Assembly (NCBI GenBank): GCA_963844575.1
Contig: CAWJOU010000005.1
Coordinates: 3,224,001 to 3,288,000 of the forward strand
Length of the DNA: 64,000 nucleotides
Direction: 5' to 3'
Source: DASZUK01 sp963844575
GTDB taxonomy: Bacteria > Actinomycetota > Acidimicrobiia > Acidimicrobiales > RAAP-2
Shown: positions 43,415 to 52,244 of the stretch, piece by piece
How the letters are laid out: each line of letters begins with the position of its first letter
Position numbering within the stretch: position 1 is the first letter of the stretch
Made by a program: the position numbers and the translations under genes
Notes under the pieces: model-generated
Told to the model about the DNA's origin: nothing
Database searches by the model: none
The model's input: only the letters and a program-made list of their open reading frames with translations

Positions 43415-44233
43415 TCAGGACTTGCCGGACTCGTAGACCTCCGTGAACAAGTCGCCCTGGGCCGCGCCGGAACCCGATCTCCCGCCGCCGGGACCGCGCA
43501 AGACGAAGGCGATGGCAACCGCCAAGACGGCACCGGCGATCGGACCGGCCACGTAGACCCAGTAGCCGGAGAAGGTGGCGGAGACCAGGTCGGGACCGAA
43601 CGTGCGGGCCGGGTTCATCGACGCACCCGAGATCGGGCTGCCCCACAGTCCAGCCAGGGCGATGTAGCCCCCGACCCCGAAGGCCCCGACGATCCCGACG
43701 TTCTGGGCACCCGAGGCCGTGCCCAGGATCACGCCGACCAGACCCATCGTGAGAATCAGCTCCATCCAGAACGCCGCCAGGTTCGAGTAGCCATGCGCCG
43801 GATAGTTGGACCCGTACATGGACGAGACGTTGATGACGGCGCGCAGGAAGAGGGCGGCCAGGGTGGCGCCACCCAGCTGGGCCACGATGTAACCCGGCAC
43901 CCGCCACCACGGGAAGTCACGGCGCAAGGCGAAAGCGATCGAGACGGCGGGGTTCAGGTGGGCACCGGACACCTTGCCCATGAACAAGATGATGGCCATG
44001 ACCATCAGGGCCGGGGCCACCACGGCATCCGTGCGGGTGATCACGCCCGGAAAGGCGTGACCCATCATGCCCGCGCCAGCGGCCACGAGCACGAGGAAGA
44101 ACGTGCCCAGCACCTCCGAGAAGAGGCGCCGCCACTCCTGGCGGGGATCGTTGAAGTCGGTGACCCGGTCGATGACCTCTTGCTCGTAGCGGGCGAGCGG
44201 ACCTTGAGTGGGTAGCGCTTGTCTCGCCGTCAT
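43415..44233 (-). CDS. MIP-family aquaporin/glycerol channel
   Basis: 272 residues from the ATG at 44233; six helices plus two half-helices. Both NPA boxes are intact: SGAHLNPAVSIAFAL and SGASMNPARTFGPDL. The second loop lacks the insert expected of a large glycerol facilitator, and NPARTFGP is aquaporin-like. N-terminus has an extended polar segment (about 30 residues). Its promoter shows only a GGGTGA half-site, so membership of the dyad regulon is doubtful. Confidence 0.88.
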   Translation of the reverse strand: MTARQALPTQGPLARYEQEVIDRVTDFNDPRQEWRRLFSEVLGTFFLVLVAAGAGMMGHAFPGVITRTDAVVAPALMVMAIILFMGKVSGAHLNPAVSIAFALRRDFPWWRVPGYIVAQLGGATLAALFLRAVINVSSMYGSNYPAHGYSNLAAFWMELILTMGLVGVILGTASGAQNVGIVGAFGVGGYIALAGLWGSPISGASMNPARTFGPDLVSATFSGYWVYVAGPIAGAVLAVAIAFVLRGPGGGRSGSGAAQGDLFTEVYESGKS

Positions 44234-44467
44234 GGGCACGAGCGGTTTTCGAACCGGACCACGACGACATGATCCATGGCGTGACTGCGGTCGGTGGGTA
44301 TAGCGCCACCTCACCCTCGTCTCGTAGGTGCCGTAGGCCTAACACCTCGTCCCCTCGGTGTCCAGCGATTCAAAGCCGCCAACGTGGTGCGACGCGGGGC
44401 ATGACCACGGACCTCCCACGCGATCGTCCGTGCGTTCCCCGGTGGTCCGATTGAGGTTGGCTCGACG

Positions 44468-44995
44468 TCAGTCCGGGATGGGTGAACCGAATCTGATGAG
44501 GTTGCCGTCGGGGTCGACGTGCTCGCCTTCTCGTTTGCCGTAGTCCTCGTCGCGTGGTCCAGTGACCGTCGCACCGGCGGCGCGCCAGTCGGCCGCGAGC
44601 CGGTCGGCGTCCTCGACGTGGAGGTACAGCACGCTCGTCATATGACGGTCCGGTTGGTACCCGGGCCATGCCGCGGGATCGCGAGCCAAGTGCACGGTGA
44701 GATTGCCGAGACTGGCGAAGGCGTACGACTCGTCGTGGTACTCGGTCCGAAATCCGAGCCGCCGGTAGTGCTCGACTGCCAGCGCGACGTCGATGACCGC
44801 GAAGACGGGCTCGTGGCCGACGACCCGAACCGCGCTGCCGCCCGATCTCTCGATCTGCAGCGCGCGTTGACGGTTCATCCAGTCGAGGCAGTCGTAACAG
44901 ATTCGGAGGTTGGTGTCCGGCCACAGCCTGACGAAACCTCCAGCGAGTGGTCGTTCACAGCAGGCGCAGTCGTCGACCGCCGGCACATTGCTCAC
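44468..44995 (-). CDS. VOC/bleomycin-resistance-like protein with N-terminal Cys cluster
   Basis: 175 residues. N-terminal zinc-ribbon-like segment, DCACCERPL...LRICYDCLDWMNRQRAL, with four or five cysteines, then a VOC/glyoxalase domain (EPVFAVIDVALAVEHYRRLGFRTEYHDESYAF ... LYLHVEDADRLAADWRAAGATV). Substrate unknown. The zinc-ribbon fusion may tether the domain to nucleic acid or protein partners. A single gene, with no coupled neighbour. Confidence 0.75.
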   Translation of the reverse strand: MSNVPAVDDCACCERPLAGGFVRLWPDTNLRICYDCLDWMNRQRALQIERSGGSAVRVVGHEPVFAVIDVALAVEHYRRLGFRTEYHDESYAFASLGNLTVHLARDPAAWPGYQPDRHMTSVLYLHVEDADRLAADWRAAGATVTGPRDEDYGKREGEHVDPDGNLIRFGSPIPD

Positions 44996-45080
44996 CGATC
45001 AGCTCCCTTCCCGATCAACCTGATCTTGCCGGCTCCTTCGACCGGACGCCGGTCGCCCGGCGACGGGCCAGCCGAACCGG

Positions 45081-46778
45081 CTACCCGAAGGTGAAGTCGT
45101 AGACCTGCACACCGGCGGACACGTTCAGCGTCATGGTGCCGGTCGTTGTCGAAGCAGCGCGGTACAGCGTGTAGAGCCGGGGTGCGCCACCGACGTCGAC
45201 GGTCTCCACTGCCTGTCCGTCGACAGAGACGGTGAGGCTGCCGGAGCCGCCGAGCACCAGGTAGACGTCCTTGGCCAGGAAGCGCAGCTCCAGCGCCGCG
45301 CCGTTGCCGGCCGTGGCCTCTTGGGCGTGCTCGGTCCAGGTGCCCGACAGGCCGAAGGCGCCGAGAGGAAGTGTGGCGGGGATGTGGTAGCTGGCCGGTG
45401 CGTCGTGAACGACGCCGGCCAGGGGTTCGAGGTACTGCACACGGTCATAGCCGACGTAGGTCTCCGGGCTCGTCTCGCCCGTCGGCGTCAGATTGGCCAC
45501 GTCGGTGGGCGGCGGCAGGGTGACGCCGGGATGGGCGGCCCGCAGAAGCTGGCGGATCAGGCCCTCGGTCCCGGAGTAGTCGCCCTCCCCGTAGTGGACG
45601 TGGCGGACGACGCCCTGGGCGTCGACGAGGTAGTCGGCGGGCCAGTATGTGTTGTGGTAGGCCCTCCAGGTCTTGTAGTCGTCGTCGACGGCCACCGGAT
45701 AGTGGACGCCCAGGGCGGCGGCCTGGGCCCGGACGTTGGAGACGACGTGCTCGAAGGCGAACTCCGGGGTGTGGACCCCGACCACGACGAGGCCGTCGTG
45801 GCGGTACCGCTGGTACCAGGCCTCGACGTGGGGCAAGGTCCGCTGGCAGTTGATGCACGAATAGGTCCAGAAGTCGACCAGGACCACCTTGCCGCGCAGG
45901 GCGGAGAGGGACAGCGGTTTGCCCCCGGGAGTGTTCAGCCAGGCGGTGATCCCGGTGAAGTTCGGCGCCTTCCCGCAATCGACCAGGCCGGTGGCGTTGG
46001 CGTTGCAGTCGGCGAGCAAGCTGTGGCCCTTGCCGGTGAGCTCGTTCAACTGCTGGCGAACGGCGTTGGAGCCCTGCAGGGCGTCGCTGTAGCCGGGGAC
46101 CGCCCGCTGCAGGCCGTCGAAGGCGTTGAAGCTGATGGCGACGGCCATCCCGATAAGGACGACACCACCGACCCGGCGCACCGCCGGCCCGTGCCGGCGG
46201 AGGGAGCCGACACGGTGGGTGAGCTGGTCACCGGCCAGAGCGACGGCGAGCAGCGGCACGGCTGCCCCGGCGGCGAAGGCGACGGTCAGTAGCACCGCGG
46301 TCAGGCCCACCCGGTCGGCGGAGGCGACGGTGGCGATGGCGGCCAGGATCGGCCCGGCGCAGGGGACGAACAGGAGGCCGAGCGCCAGGCCCAGGACGAA
46401 CCCCCCGGCGTTGCCGTTGGGCTGCCGCGACCCGATCCGGGCGAACGGTCGCTCGATGAGGGCGGCGACCGGGGGGACCAGGTAGCCGACCCCGACGATG
46501 CCCAGCATGGCGATCCCCACGTCGCGGAGGGTGTCCTGAGGCAGGTGCAGGAGCGAGAGCAGCGCCGACCCGGCCAGCACCAGGAGGCTGAAGCTGAGGA
46601 TCAGGCCGGCCACCACTGCCACCGGCCGCCGGATCCGTCGGCGGGACGACGGCGACGGCGCCGGGCCAGCCGGCGCGGTGCCGCCGGCAACGAGCACGAC
46701 CGGAAGGACCGGGATGATGCACGGCGACACCCCAGCCAAGAAGCCGGCCACCACCCCGATCACGATCAGCTCGGCCAC
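45081..46778 (-). CDS. DipZ-like CcdA/thioredoxin fusion protein
   Basis: 565 residues. N-terminal CcdA-like membrane domain: GVSPCIIPVLPVVLVAGG and LLFVPCAGPILAAIATVASA each carry a conserved Cys. Periplasmic thioredoxin-like domain around residues 285-410 with the redox motif SCINCQRTLPHVEAW, and a C-terminal beta domain (GTWTEHAQEATAGNGAALELRF). The protein passes reducing power across the membrane to extracytoplasmic thiols. Promoter at 46832-46860 matches that of the ECF sigma gene, as SigK controls dipZ in mycobacteria. Confidence 0.9.
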   Translation of the reverse strand: MAELIVIGVVAGFLAGVSPCIIPVLPVVLVAGGTAPAGPAPSPSSRRRIRRPVAVVAGLILSFSLLVLAGSALLSLLHLPQDTLRDVGIAMLGIVGVGYLVPPVAALIERPFARIGSRQPNGNAGGFVLGLALGLLFVPCAGPILAAIATVASADRVGLTAVLLTVAFAAGAAVPLLAVALAGDQLTHRVGSLRRHGPAVRRVGGVVLIGMAVAISFNAFDGLQRAVPGYSDALQGSNAVRQQLNELTGKGHSLLADCNANATGLVDCGKAPNFTGITAWLNTPGGKPLSLSALRGKVVLVDFWTYSCINCQRTLPHVEAWYQRYRHDGLVVVGVHTPEFAFEHVVSNVRAQAAALGVHYPVAVDDDYKTWRAYHNTYWPADYLVDAQGVVRHVHYGEGDYSGTEGLIRQLLRAAHPGVTLPPPTDVANLTPTGETSPETYVGYDRVQYLEPLAGVVHDAPASYHIPATLPLGAFGLSGTWTEHAQEATAGNGAALELRFLAKDVYLVLGGSGSLTVSVDGQAVETVDVGGAPRLYTLYRAASTTTGTMTLNVSAGVQVYDFTFG

Positions 46779-46831
46779 GTCCAGGTGCTCCCTCCGACCG
46801 CCGGTCCTCCGGCAGTTTGTTCCTCCCGGTA

Positions 46832-46860
46832 GAGACGCCGGGGTCGCCCCGTTGATTGCC
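46832..46860 (-). promoter_or_regulatory. ECF sigma promoter of dipZ
   Basis: Minus strand GGCAATCAAC, 13-base spacer, CGTCTC. The same two boxes and spacing occur before the sigma gene. The -10 edge is 54 bases before the dipZ start. The CGTC -10 is a common ECF feature. Confidence 0.8.
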
Positions 46861-46901
46861 GCGTCATCCAGCGGCGCCGACCAACGTCGGCCAGGGAGCC
46901 G

Positions 46902-47645
46902 CTAGATGAGGTGCAGCCGGGCCGCGACCTGGGGAAGCTGGGCCATCGGCATGGCCGCCACGAGGAACATCGACCCCCGGCTGGCGCCCACCGGGCGGTT
47001 GACGCCGTACATCGCCAGCGAGCCTCGGGTCGCCATCCAGGCCGTCGGCGACGATCCGGAGAGCAGGTGCGAGCTGGCAGCCATCGGGAACGGGCGGGCA
47101 GAGGTCGCCACCAGCGTGACCACCCCATGGACCCGGTAGGCCCGCACGGTCAGCTCCTGACCGCCGAGGTCGAACCGTTCGCCGTTGCGGAGGGCGGCGT
47201 TCCCCGCCGTCGCGGGCGGGATCATGGCCACGACGCCGGCGATCTGGGGCGGATCGCCGGCCGGCCGATCCCCGAGGGTCCATCCGACGATTCCGCCGAC
47301 GGTGGCCAGTACCAGCGCGGCGGCGGCTGCCGCGACGACCACCCGCTTCGACCGACGGGGCCCTTCCCGGTCATCGCTACCGCGGCGCCAACGACGGTGG
47401 CCCGAGCCCCTGACCCTGGCGACGGGCGACTTGCCGGCCAGGGCCACCGAGGCGGCCACCCGGTCGGCGAGCCCGGCTGGTGCGGGGATTCGCAGCCGCT
47501 CCAACGCCAGCCGCCCGGCCCGGTCCTCCTGGCTCGCCTGCCAACAGGCCTCGCAGTCGAGGAGGTGCTCGTCGAAGGCCTGCTCCTCGGCGTCGGGCAG
47601 CTGGCCGTTCAAGAAGGCCACGAGCCGGCGGTCGTCATGCGTCAC
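46902..47645 (-). CDS. Anti-sigma factor (RskA-like zinc-finger)
   Basis: 247 residues. N-terminal anti-sigma domain with a zf-HC2 signature, FDEHLLDCEACWQASQ (H-x3-C-x2-C), one transmembrane helix (VVVAAAAAALVLATVGGIVGWTLGD, about 100-124), and an extracytoplasmic RskA domain (residues 125-247, VVAMIPPATAGNAALRNGERF). Membrane protein that holds the ECF sigma factor until a signal, here presumably redox or envelope stress. Overlaps the sigma gene by 11 bases. Confidence 0.9.
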   Translation of the reverse strand: MTHDDRRLVAFLNGQLPDAEEQAFDEHLLDCEACWQASQEDRAGRLALERLRIPAPAGLADRVAASVALAGKSPVARVRGSGHRRWRRGSDDREGPRRSKRVVVAAAAAALVLATVGGIVGWTLGDRPAGDPPQIAGVVAMIPPATAGNAALRNGERFDLGGQELTVRAYRVHGVVTLVATSARPFPMAASSHLLSGSSPTAWMATRGSLAMYGVNRPVGASRGSMFLVAAMPMAQLPQVAARLHLI

Positions 47646-48171
47646 GGCCGACGTCCTCCCTACTGAGCAGTGTCGCGAGCCGGCGACGGCCGCGATGGAC
47701 CCGGGAGAGGATCGTGTTGCGTGGGCAGCCGAGCTGGTCGGCGACCTCCGCCGCGGTCAGGCCGGCCAGGTCCATCAGCACGATCGCCGTCCGCTGTTCG
47801 TCGGGCAGCCGTCCGAGGGCCCAGGCGATCTGCTCGGCGTCGAGGTCGGCCAAGACCTCGTCGGCCACCCCTCGTCCAGCCGCCGGGTAGGCGTCGGTCT
47901 CGGGCAACGGCGATTCGACGACGCGCCGGGACCGGCGGCGCCCCTCCGAACGGGCCACGTTGAGGCAGATAGCCACCAACCAGGCCCGGGTGCTCGGACC
48001 GCGGTGGCTGGCGAAGTTGGCGTACGCCCGGAGGTAGGTCTCCTGGACGACGTCCTCCGCCCGATGGTGGTCGTTGCCGGCATGGCGGGCCACCCGATAG
48101 AGGACGTCGAGGTGCGGCAGCGTCGCCTCCAGGAACGCCTGGCCAACCTCCTCCATGTCCCGAGCTCCCAT
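47635..48171 (-). CDS. ECF RNA polymerase sigma factor (SigK-like)
   Basis: 178 residues. Region 2: YRVARHAGNDHHRAEDVVQETYLRAYANF (about 25-53); region 4: LPDEQRTAIVLMDLAGLTAAEVADQLGCPRNTILSRVHRGRRRLATLL (about 123-170). With the RskA-like partner and DipZ, the unit resembles the mycobacterial SigK/RskA/DipZ system, but the promoter boxes differ, so the assignment is by context. It is expected to transcribe its own gene and dipZ. Confidence 0.9.
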   Translation of the reverse strand: MGARDMEEVGQAFLEATLPHLDVLYRVARHAGNDHHRAEDVVQETYLRAYANFASHRGPSTRAWLVAICLNVARSEGRRRSRRVVESPLPETDAYPAAGRGVADEVLADLDAEQIAWALGRLPDEQRTAIVLMDLAGLTAAEVADQLGCPRNTILSRVHRGRRRLATLLSREDVGRDA

Positions 48172-48192
48172 CTCCAGGGTCGTGCTCCCTTT

Positions 48193-48221
48193 GAGACGCC
48201 GACCATGCAGAGTTGATTGCC
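48193..48221 (-). promoter_or_regulatory. ECF sigma autoregulatory promoter
   Basis: Minus strand GGCAATCAAC, 13-base spacer, CGTCTC, identical in both boxes and spacing to the dipZ promoter. The -10 edge is 22 bases before the sigma ATG. Confidence 0.8.
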
Positions 48222-48437
48222 TCCATCATGAGCGATGGCCGGCCAACTTCGGACCGCGGCTCATGGCCACCGCCCGAGCCCCGACGGCTTCTGGGAGAGA
48301 TCCAGTGAACGCCGACTATTTACATTCCTGATATGGGTGGACCATGGTTCCCACAATAAGTCCGCCCGACGTGACCTTCGCAGGGTCGACCATCGCTCTG
48401 CTGCGCAATACAGCCGCCAACTACCCTCCCCGTCCTG

Positions 48438-48634
48438 ATGAAGGTCCGAGACGTGGTCCGCTTGTTGGAACGTGACGGGTGGCACCAGGTAGCCCAGCGC
48501 GGCAGCCATCGTCAGTTCAGTCATCCGGTCAAGCCAGGAAGGGTGACCGTCGCTGGCCATCCTGGTCAGGAACTCGCGCCGGTACGCTGGCCAGCATTCT
48601 CAGGCAGGCCGGCTTGCCGAGGGAGGAACGTTGA
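48438..48634 (+). pseudogene. hicA: HicA-type toxin with 1-base frameshift
   Basis: The frame opens MKVRDVVRLLERDGWHQVAQRGSHRQF, with the HicA catalytic-type His in GSHRQF, and VAGHPGQELAP follows. The expected end TLASILRQAGLPREER-stop is present in a different frame; one extra G in GCCGGTACG (near 48570-48574) would restore a single protein of about 65 residues. As read, the product would run on out of frame. The restored stop overlaps the hicB start (TTGA), so the original pair was coupled. Real mutation or assembly error cannot be separated here. Confidence 0.8.
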
Positions 48635-48855
48635 CCACCTGGACTGTCGTGTACGAGCGGACCCGGACCGGATGGAGCGCCTATGTGCCCGCGTTGCCAG
48701 GCGTCGGCGCAGCGGGTGCCTCCCATGAAGAAACCGAACAGCTCATCGGCGAAGCCATCGCGATGCACCTTGAAGGCCTCGCCGACGATGGACTTCCGAT
48801 CCCAGCGCCGGAGTCAGTCGACATCGGCCACGTCGAGCTGCCCCGCCCGGCCTGA
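48631..48855 (+). CDS. hicB: HicB-type antitoxin
   Basis: 74 residues, HicB fold: VVYERTRTGWSAYVPALPGVGAAGASHEETEQLIGEAIAMHLEGLADDGLPIPAPES. TTG start at 48631 with GGGAGGAAC immediately upstream. No DNA-binding tail, so it is the short form of HicB and binds its toxin only. The antitoxin is intact while its toxin is disrupted. Confidence 0.85.
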   Translation: MTTWTVVYERTRTGWSAYVPALPGVGAAGASHEETEQLIGEAIAMHLEGLADDGLPIPAPESVDIGHVELPRPA

Positions 48856-49779
48856 CAACTGCAGCGCAAGCGAGATCGGGACCACCCGCTGCCAGCCGTC
48901 GCCTCCGGTTCGCGCAAGAGAAGTAACCGGTTCGCGTCGGACTAGCTCAACGAGGTGAGTGGGCGCTGCCTCTCGCGAAACGGCGCCACGTGGTTGCTCC
49001 TCGCTAGTTGTCCCTCGTCCGAAGGTAGCCGGTCGTGGTACACACCCCTGCACACCCCTGCCAGCACACCCTTCCGCACACCCCCACCTGGCAGGGCTGC
49101 CGACAATCCGCCGACAAACGGAACGGGGGACGCCAAGGTCATGCCATCTGATGCCCGGCGGATCTGAAGGCCCAGCGGTGCGGACCGAAGGTCATGAGGC
49201 GAGCACCGAGCGCCACCGCCGGCTCAGCATCGGGGGTTCCTCGAACGCCCGGTCTCAAAAGCCGCGGGCGACCACCTCGTCCTCGCCGCTCGCTTGACAG
49301 GACCAGCAGTTCCCCTCCTCTCGCTCGTGAGACGTCAAACCGCTCGTAGGGCGCCTCCCCCCACGTGCTGGCGCCGATCAGTTTTGGTGGTTCGTAGTCC
49401 GCGGTCGTGATCTCATCGATGTGGATTGGCGATCACTGCACCCGTCCTGGCCCGGCACACGTCGCCGGCCGCCATTGGGGCACTGACGTAACCGACTCGA
49501 GACGACGTTCTGTCGACGGGCGGCGGCACGTCGACGGCCGGTGGTTCGTCGGCGCCGGGTGGTGCGGTGCTCGACGGGCGCCGTTCGTTCCCTACGGGCG
49601 TCTTAACGTCATCCTCGCGGCGGATTGTGGCGTGCCGTCGACCCGTCTCCAGTAGGGTGCCGCCCCGACGAACCGATGAAATCGTCGCCGTGAGCGCCAA
49701 CTGTCATCGAACCGTCAGCCGAACCCGTTACGGTCGCCCGCATGGTGGCTTTTCGCCACGAGCGAAGCGACCGGCACCG
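48856..49779 (+). other. Gene-poor region, 924 bases
   Basis: No coding frame in this interval looks real: frames are short, lack ribosome sites and show no family. It contains a C-rich stutter of CACACCCCTG units around 49041-49090 and, at the right end, the control region of the response regulator. It may be a remnant of a lost island, but I see no direct trace of one. Confidence 0.5.
49701..49717 (+). promoter_or_regulatory. Direct repeat of OmpR-type before the response regulator
   Basis: CTGTCA (49701-49706) and CCGTCA (49712-49717) are direct repeats 11 bases apart, the spacing expected for OmpR/PhoB-type dimers. They lie 63-79 bases before the response-regulator ATG. Autoregulation is plausible. 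Confidence 0.45.
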
Positions 49780-50448
49780 ATGAGGGTGCTCGTCGCCGAG
49801 GACGATGCGGGTCTCCGACTGGTCGTCGAGCGAGGCCTAAAGGAGAACGGGTATGTCGTCGACGCCGTCCCTGACGGCGAGGTGGCGGAACGGTACTTCG
49901 CCGCCTACGACTACGACGTCGCCATCGTCGACTGGCGGATGCCCAAACGGAACGGGCTGGAACTTGTCGAGCAGCTGCGCCGTCGCGGCGATCACACGCC
50001 CCTCTTGATGCTCACGGCGCGTGACACCACCGACGACCGCATCACCGGCCTCAACGGCGGGGCCGACGACTACCTGGTGAAGCCGTTCGACTTCGGCGAG
50101 CTGCTGGCCAGGCTCCGGGCCCTGCAGCGGAGACCGGCGCTGACGACCGGACCGGTGCTCGAGTGCGCCGACCTCGCCTTCGATCCGGCCAGCCGCCAGG
50201 TCACCATCGGCGGCGAGCCGATCGCGCTGACGTCGACCGAGACGAGCCTCCTCGAGATCCTGATCCGTCGAAGCCCGGCCGTCGTCACCCGCCGCGCCAT
50301 CGCTATCCAGGCGTGGGACGACGAAGCGGACGCCGTCGGATCGAACACGATCGACGTCCATATGGGACGGATCCGGGCGAAGCTCAACGGGAGCCGCGCT
50401 CGGATCGACACGGTCCGGGGGACCGGGTACCGGCTGGTCCCCTCTTGA
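49780..50448 (+). CDS. OmpR-family response regulator
   Basis: 222 residues. Receiver domain: RVLVAEDDAGL with the acidic pocket, VAIVDWRMPKRNG with the phosphoacceptor Asp, LMLTARDTTDD and YLVKPFDFGELLAR with the conserved Lys. C-terminal winged helix: IALTSTETSLLEILIRRSPAVVTRRAIAIQAWDDEADAVGSNTIDVHMGRIRAKL. ATG at 49780. It precedes a sensor kinase by 16 bases. Confidence 0.92.
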   Translation: MRVLVAEDDAGLRLVVERGLKENGYVVDAVPDGEVAERYFAAYDYDVAIVDWRMPKRNGLELVEQLRRRGDHTPLLMLTARDTTDDRITGLNGGADDYLVKPFDFGELLARLRALQRRPALTTGPVLECADLAFDPASRQVTIGGEPIALTSTETSLLEILIRRSPAVVTRRAIAIQAWDDEADAVGSNTIDVHMGRIRAKLNGSRARIDTVRGTGYRLVPS

Positions 50449-50464
50449 CGACGTCGACGGCACG

Positions 50465-51775
50465 GTGAAAGCCCAGCGCGGCCGGCGCCTCCACGCCGCC
50501 AGGGTGGCGGTGGTCGCCACCGTCATCGTCGTGGCGTGTTATGCCGGAGCGGCCATAGCGTTCAACCAGTCGGTAGCCCATCGCTTGGCGGCCGAGGTCG
50601 ACGCGCGGCTCTCGACCCGGGCCGGTGACGCCGTCCGATCGACGCTCCACTCGACCGGTGCGCCGCAGCCACCGTCCGACGACGACCACGACCTCGACGA
50701 CGCGCCGGTCTTCGTCTGGCGGGTCGATGCGAACGGGATCCCGACCGCTTTGACCGCTGGGGGGCCCACCCTCGAGGTCCGGAAGTGGACGTCCGGGGCC
50801 GCGGCCGGGGTGGCGGGAGGTTCGGCGTTCCGGTTCTACGCCGTGCGATCCGCCGGGGAGTGGTTCGTCGCCGGGGAGAGCGTGGCCCAGATCCAACGCA
50901 CCCAGCGTGCGCTGGTCGATCCCGAGGTTCTCTTCGGCATCGCCCTGGCCGCGGTGGCCTTCGTCGGCTCGCTGATCATCGGCCTGCGGGCATCGGCGCC
51001 GCTGGAGCTGATCCACCGGCGCCAGGTCGAGTTCACGGCGGATGCATCGCACGAACTCCGGACCCCGCTCAGCGTCATACAAGCGGAGGTCGACGTCGCG
51101 CTCAGCCGGCCGCGTTCGGCCGAGGAGTACCAAGCCGTCCTGCGCCGGGTCGATGACGAAGGGCGACGCCTCGGCCAGATCGTAGGCGACCTCTTGTGGT
51201 TGGCCCGGGCAGACGACGGGCACAACGTCGAGCCAGGTGAAGAGGAGGCTGACGTCGCCGCCTTGGCCGCTTCCACGACGGAACGCTTTCGACCGGTGGC
51301 GGCCAGCCGGCAGGTGACGCTGCGAACCGACGTCGACGGCTCGGACTCGGCCCGCGTGCGAGCCGATCCGACCTGGATCGACCGACTGGTCGGCGTCCTG
51401 GTCGACAACGCCTGCAAGTACGCCGGGACAACAGGCCGGGTCGTCGTCCGCGTCCGCTCGGCTGGTGGCCGGGTGGTCCTCCAGGTGGACGACAGCGGCC
51501 CGGGTATCCCGCCGGAGCAACGCTCACTCGTGTTCGACCGCTTCCACCGGGGCGTCGACCAACCGGGCGGGACCGGCCTCGGCCTGGCCATCGCCGACTC
51601 GGTCGTCCGGGCGTCGAACGGGACGTGGCACATCGGTCGGGCTCCGCTCGGTGGGACCAGGATGGAGGTGTCCTGGCGCCGGATCGGCACACGCCGGTCG
51701 GACGAGACGGGACGGCAGACGGAGCGGACGACTGGTGTCGGCCGGACACCGGCTCTTCCGACCTTCTTACGTTGA
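50465..51775 (+). CDS. Sensor histidine kinase
   Basis: 436 residues. TM1 about 12-33, an extracytoplasmic loop of about 120 residues with an acidic patch (DDDHDLDDAP), TM2 about 155-175, no clear HAMP. H-box FTADASHELRTPLSVIQAEVD, N-box VGVLVDNACKYA, G1 VDDSGPGIPPEQ and G2 GGTGLGLAIADS. Partner of the response regulator. The downstream genes suggest it senses redox or envelope state, but no signal can be read. Confidence 0.92.
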   Translation: MKAQRGRRLHAARVAVVATVIVVACYAGAAIAFNQSVAHRLAAEVDARLSTRAGDAVRSTLHSTGAPQPPSDDDHDLDDAPVFVWRVDANGIPTALTAGGPTLEVRKWTSGAAAGVAGGSAFRFYAVRSAGEWFVAGESVAQIQRTQRALVDPEVLFGIALAAVAFVGSLIIGLRASAPLELIHRRQVEFTADASHELRTPLSVIQAEVDVALSRPRSAEEYQAVLRRVDDEGRRLGQIVGDLLWLARADDGHNVEPGEEEADVAALAASTTERFRPVAASRQVTLRTDVDGSDSARVRADPTWIDRLVGVLVDNACKYAGTTGRVVVRVRSAGGRVVLQVDDSGPGIPPEQRSLVFDRFHRGVDQPGGTGLGLAIADSVVRASNGTWHIGRAPLGGTRMEVSWRRIGTRRSDETGRQTERTTGVGRTPALPTFLR

Positions 51776-51826
51776 CCCCGGTGGGCTTTCACGTGATTGT
51801 CAGTCGACCTTCCTACCGTGGGAACC

Positions 51827-52240
51827 ATGGCACCACGGCGCACGGCATCACCGCTGCAGCCGCGTCTCGCCCGTGATCGGCGGGACGCGTCCCTTTCGCG
51901 GATCTCCCGGACGACGGCGACGATCGCGGTGGGGACGGTGGCGCTCGCCGGCGCACTGGGGCTCTACGTCAGTCGAGCGTTCCCGGGCCACCAGGCGGCG
52001 TCGAGCACGATGAGCACGGCGGCCGGCCAGGTCGCCACGCCGACGTCACCGTCGCCGACGTCACCTGCGCCGTCGGTGACCGCCGCTCCCTCGACATCGG
52101 CGTCGACGCCGCCGTCGGCAGCCGCGCCGCCGGCGTCGAGCTCGACGGGCACAGCCGGCGCGTCATCGTCGTTGCCCCCTCCGACGACCGCACCGGTGCG
52201 GACGTCGGCACCGCCTCACGTCTCGACCGGAGTCAGTTGA
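51827..52240 (+). CDS. Membrane-anchored Ser/Thr/Pro-rich protein
   Basis: 137 residues. One N-terminal helix (TATIAVGTVALAGALGLYVSRAF, about 35-57) then a low-complexity extracytoplasmic tail rich in S, T, P and A. No domain. In actinobacterial ApbE loci an FMN-binding protein often stands here, but no S/T-G-A-S/T-type flavinylation motif is convincing. It precedes ApbE by 4 bases and is probably co-transcribed. Confidence 0.6.
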   Translation: MAPRRTASPLQPRLARDRRDASLSRISRTTATIAVGTVALAGALGLYVSRAFPGHQAASSTMSTAAGQVATPTSPSPTSPAPSVTAAPSTSASTPPSAAAPPASSSTGTAGASSSLPPPTTAPVRTSAPPHVSTGVS

Positions 52241-52244
52241 CGAG

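Noticed and set aside
44285..44330. Fourth copy of the ATCACCC-N5-GGGTGAT dyad before the aquaporin
   Set aside because: Only one GGGTGA half-site is present and the spacing does not fit, so it was not counted.
49041..49090. CACACCCCTG repeats considered as a CRISPR or iteron array
   Set aside because: Units are short, irregular and lack spacers; no cas or rep gene nearby.
49205..49260. Possible tRNA-like T-arm (GGTTCCTCGAAC)
   Set aside because: No acceptor stem or anticodon arm could be folded around it.
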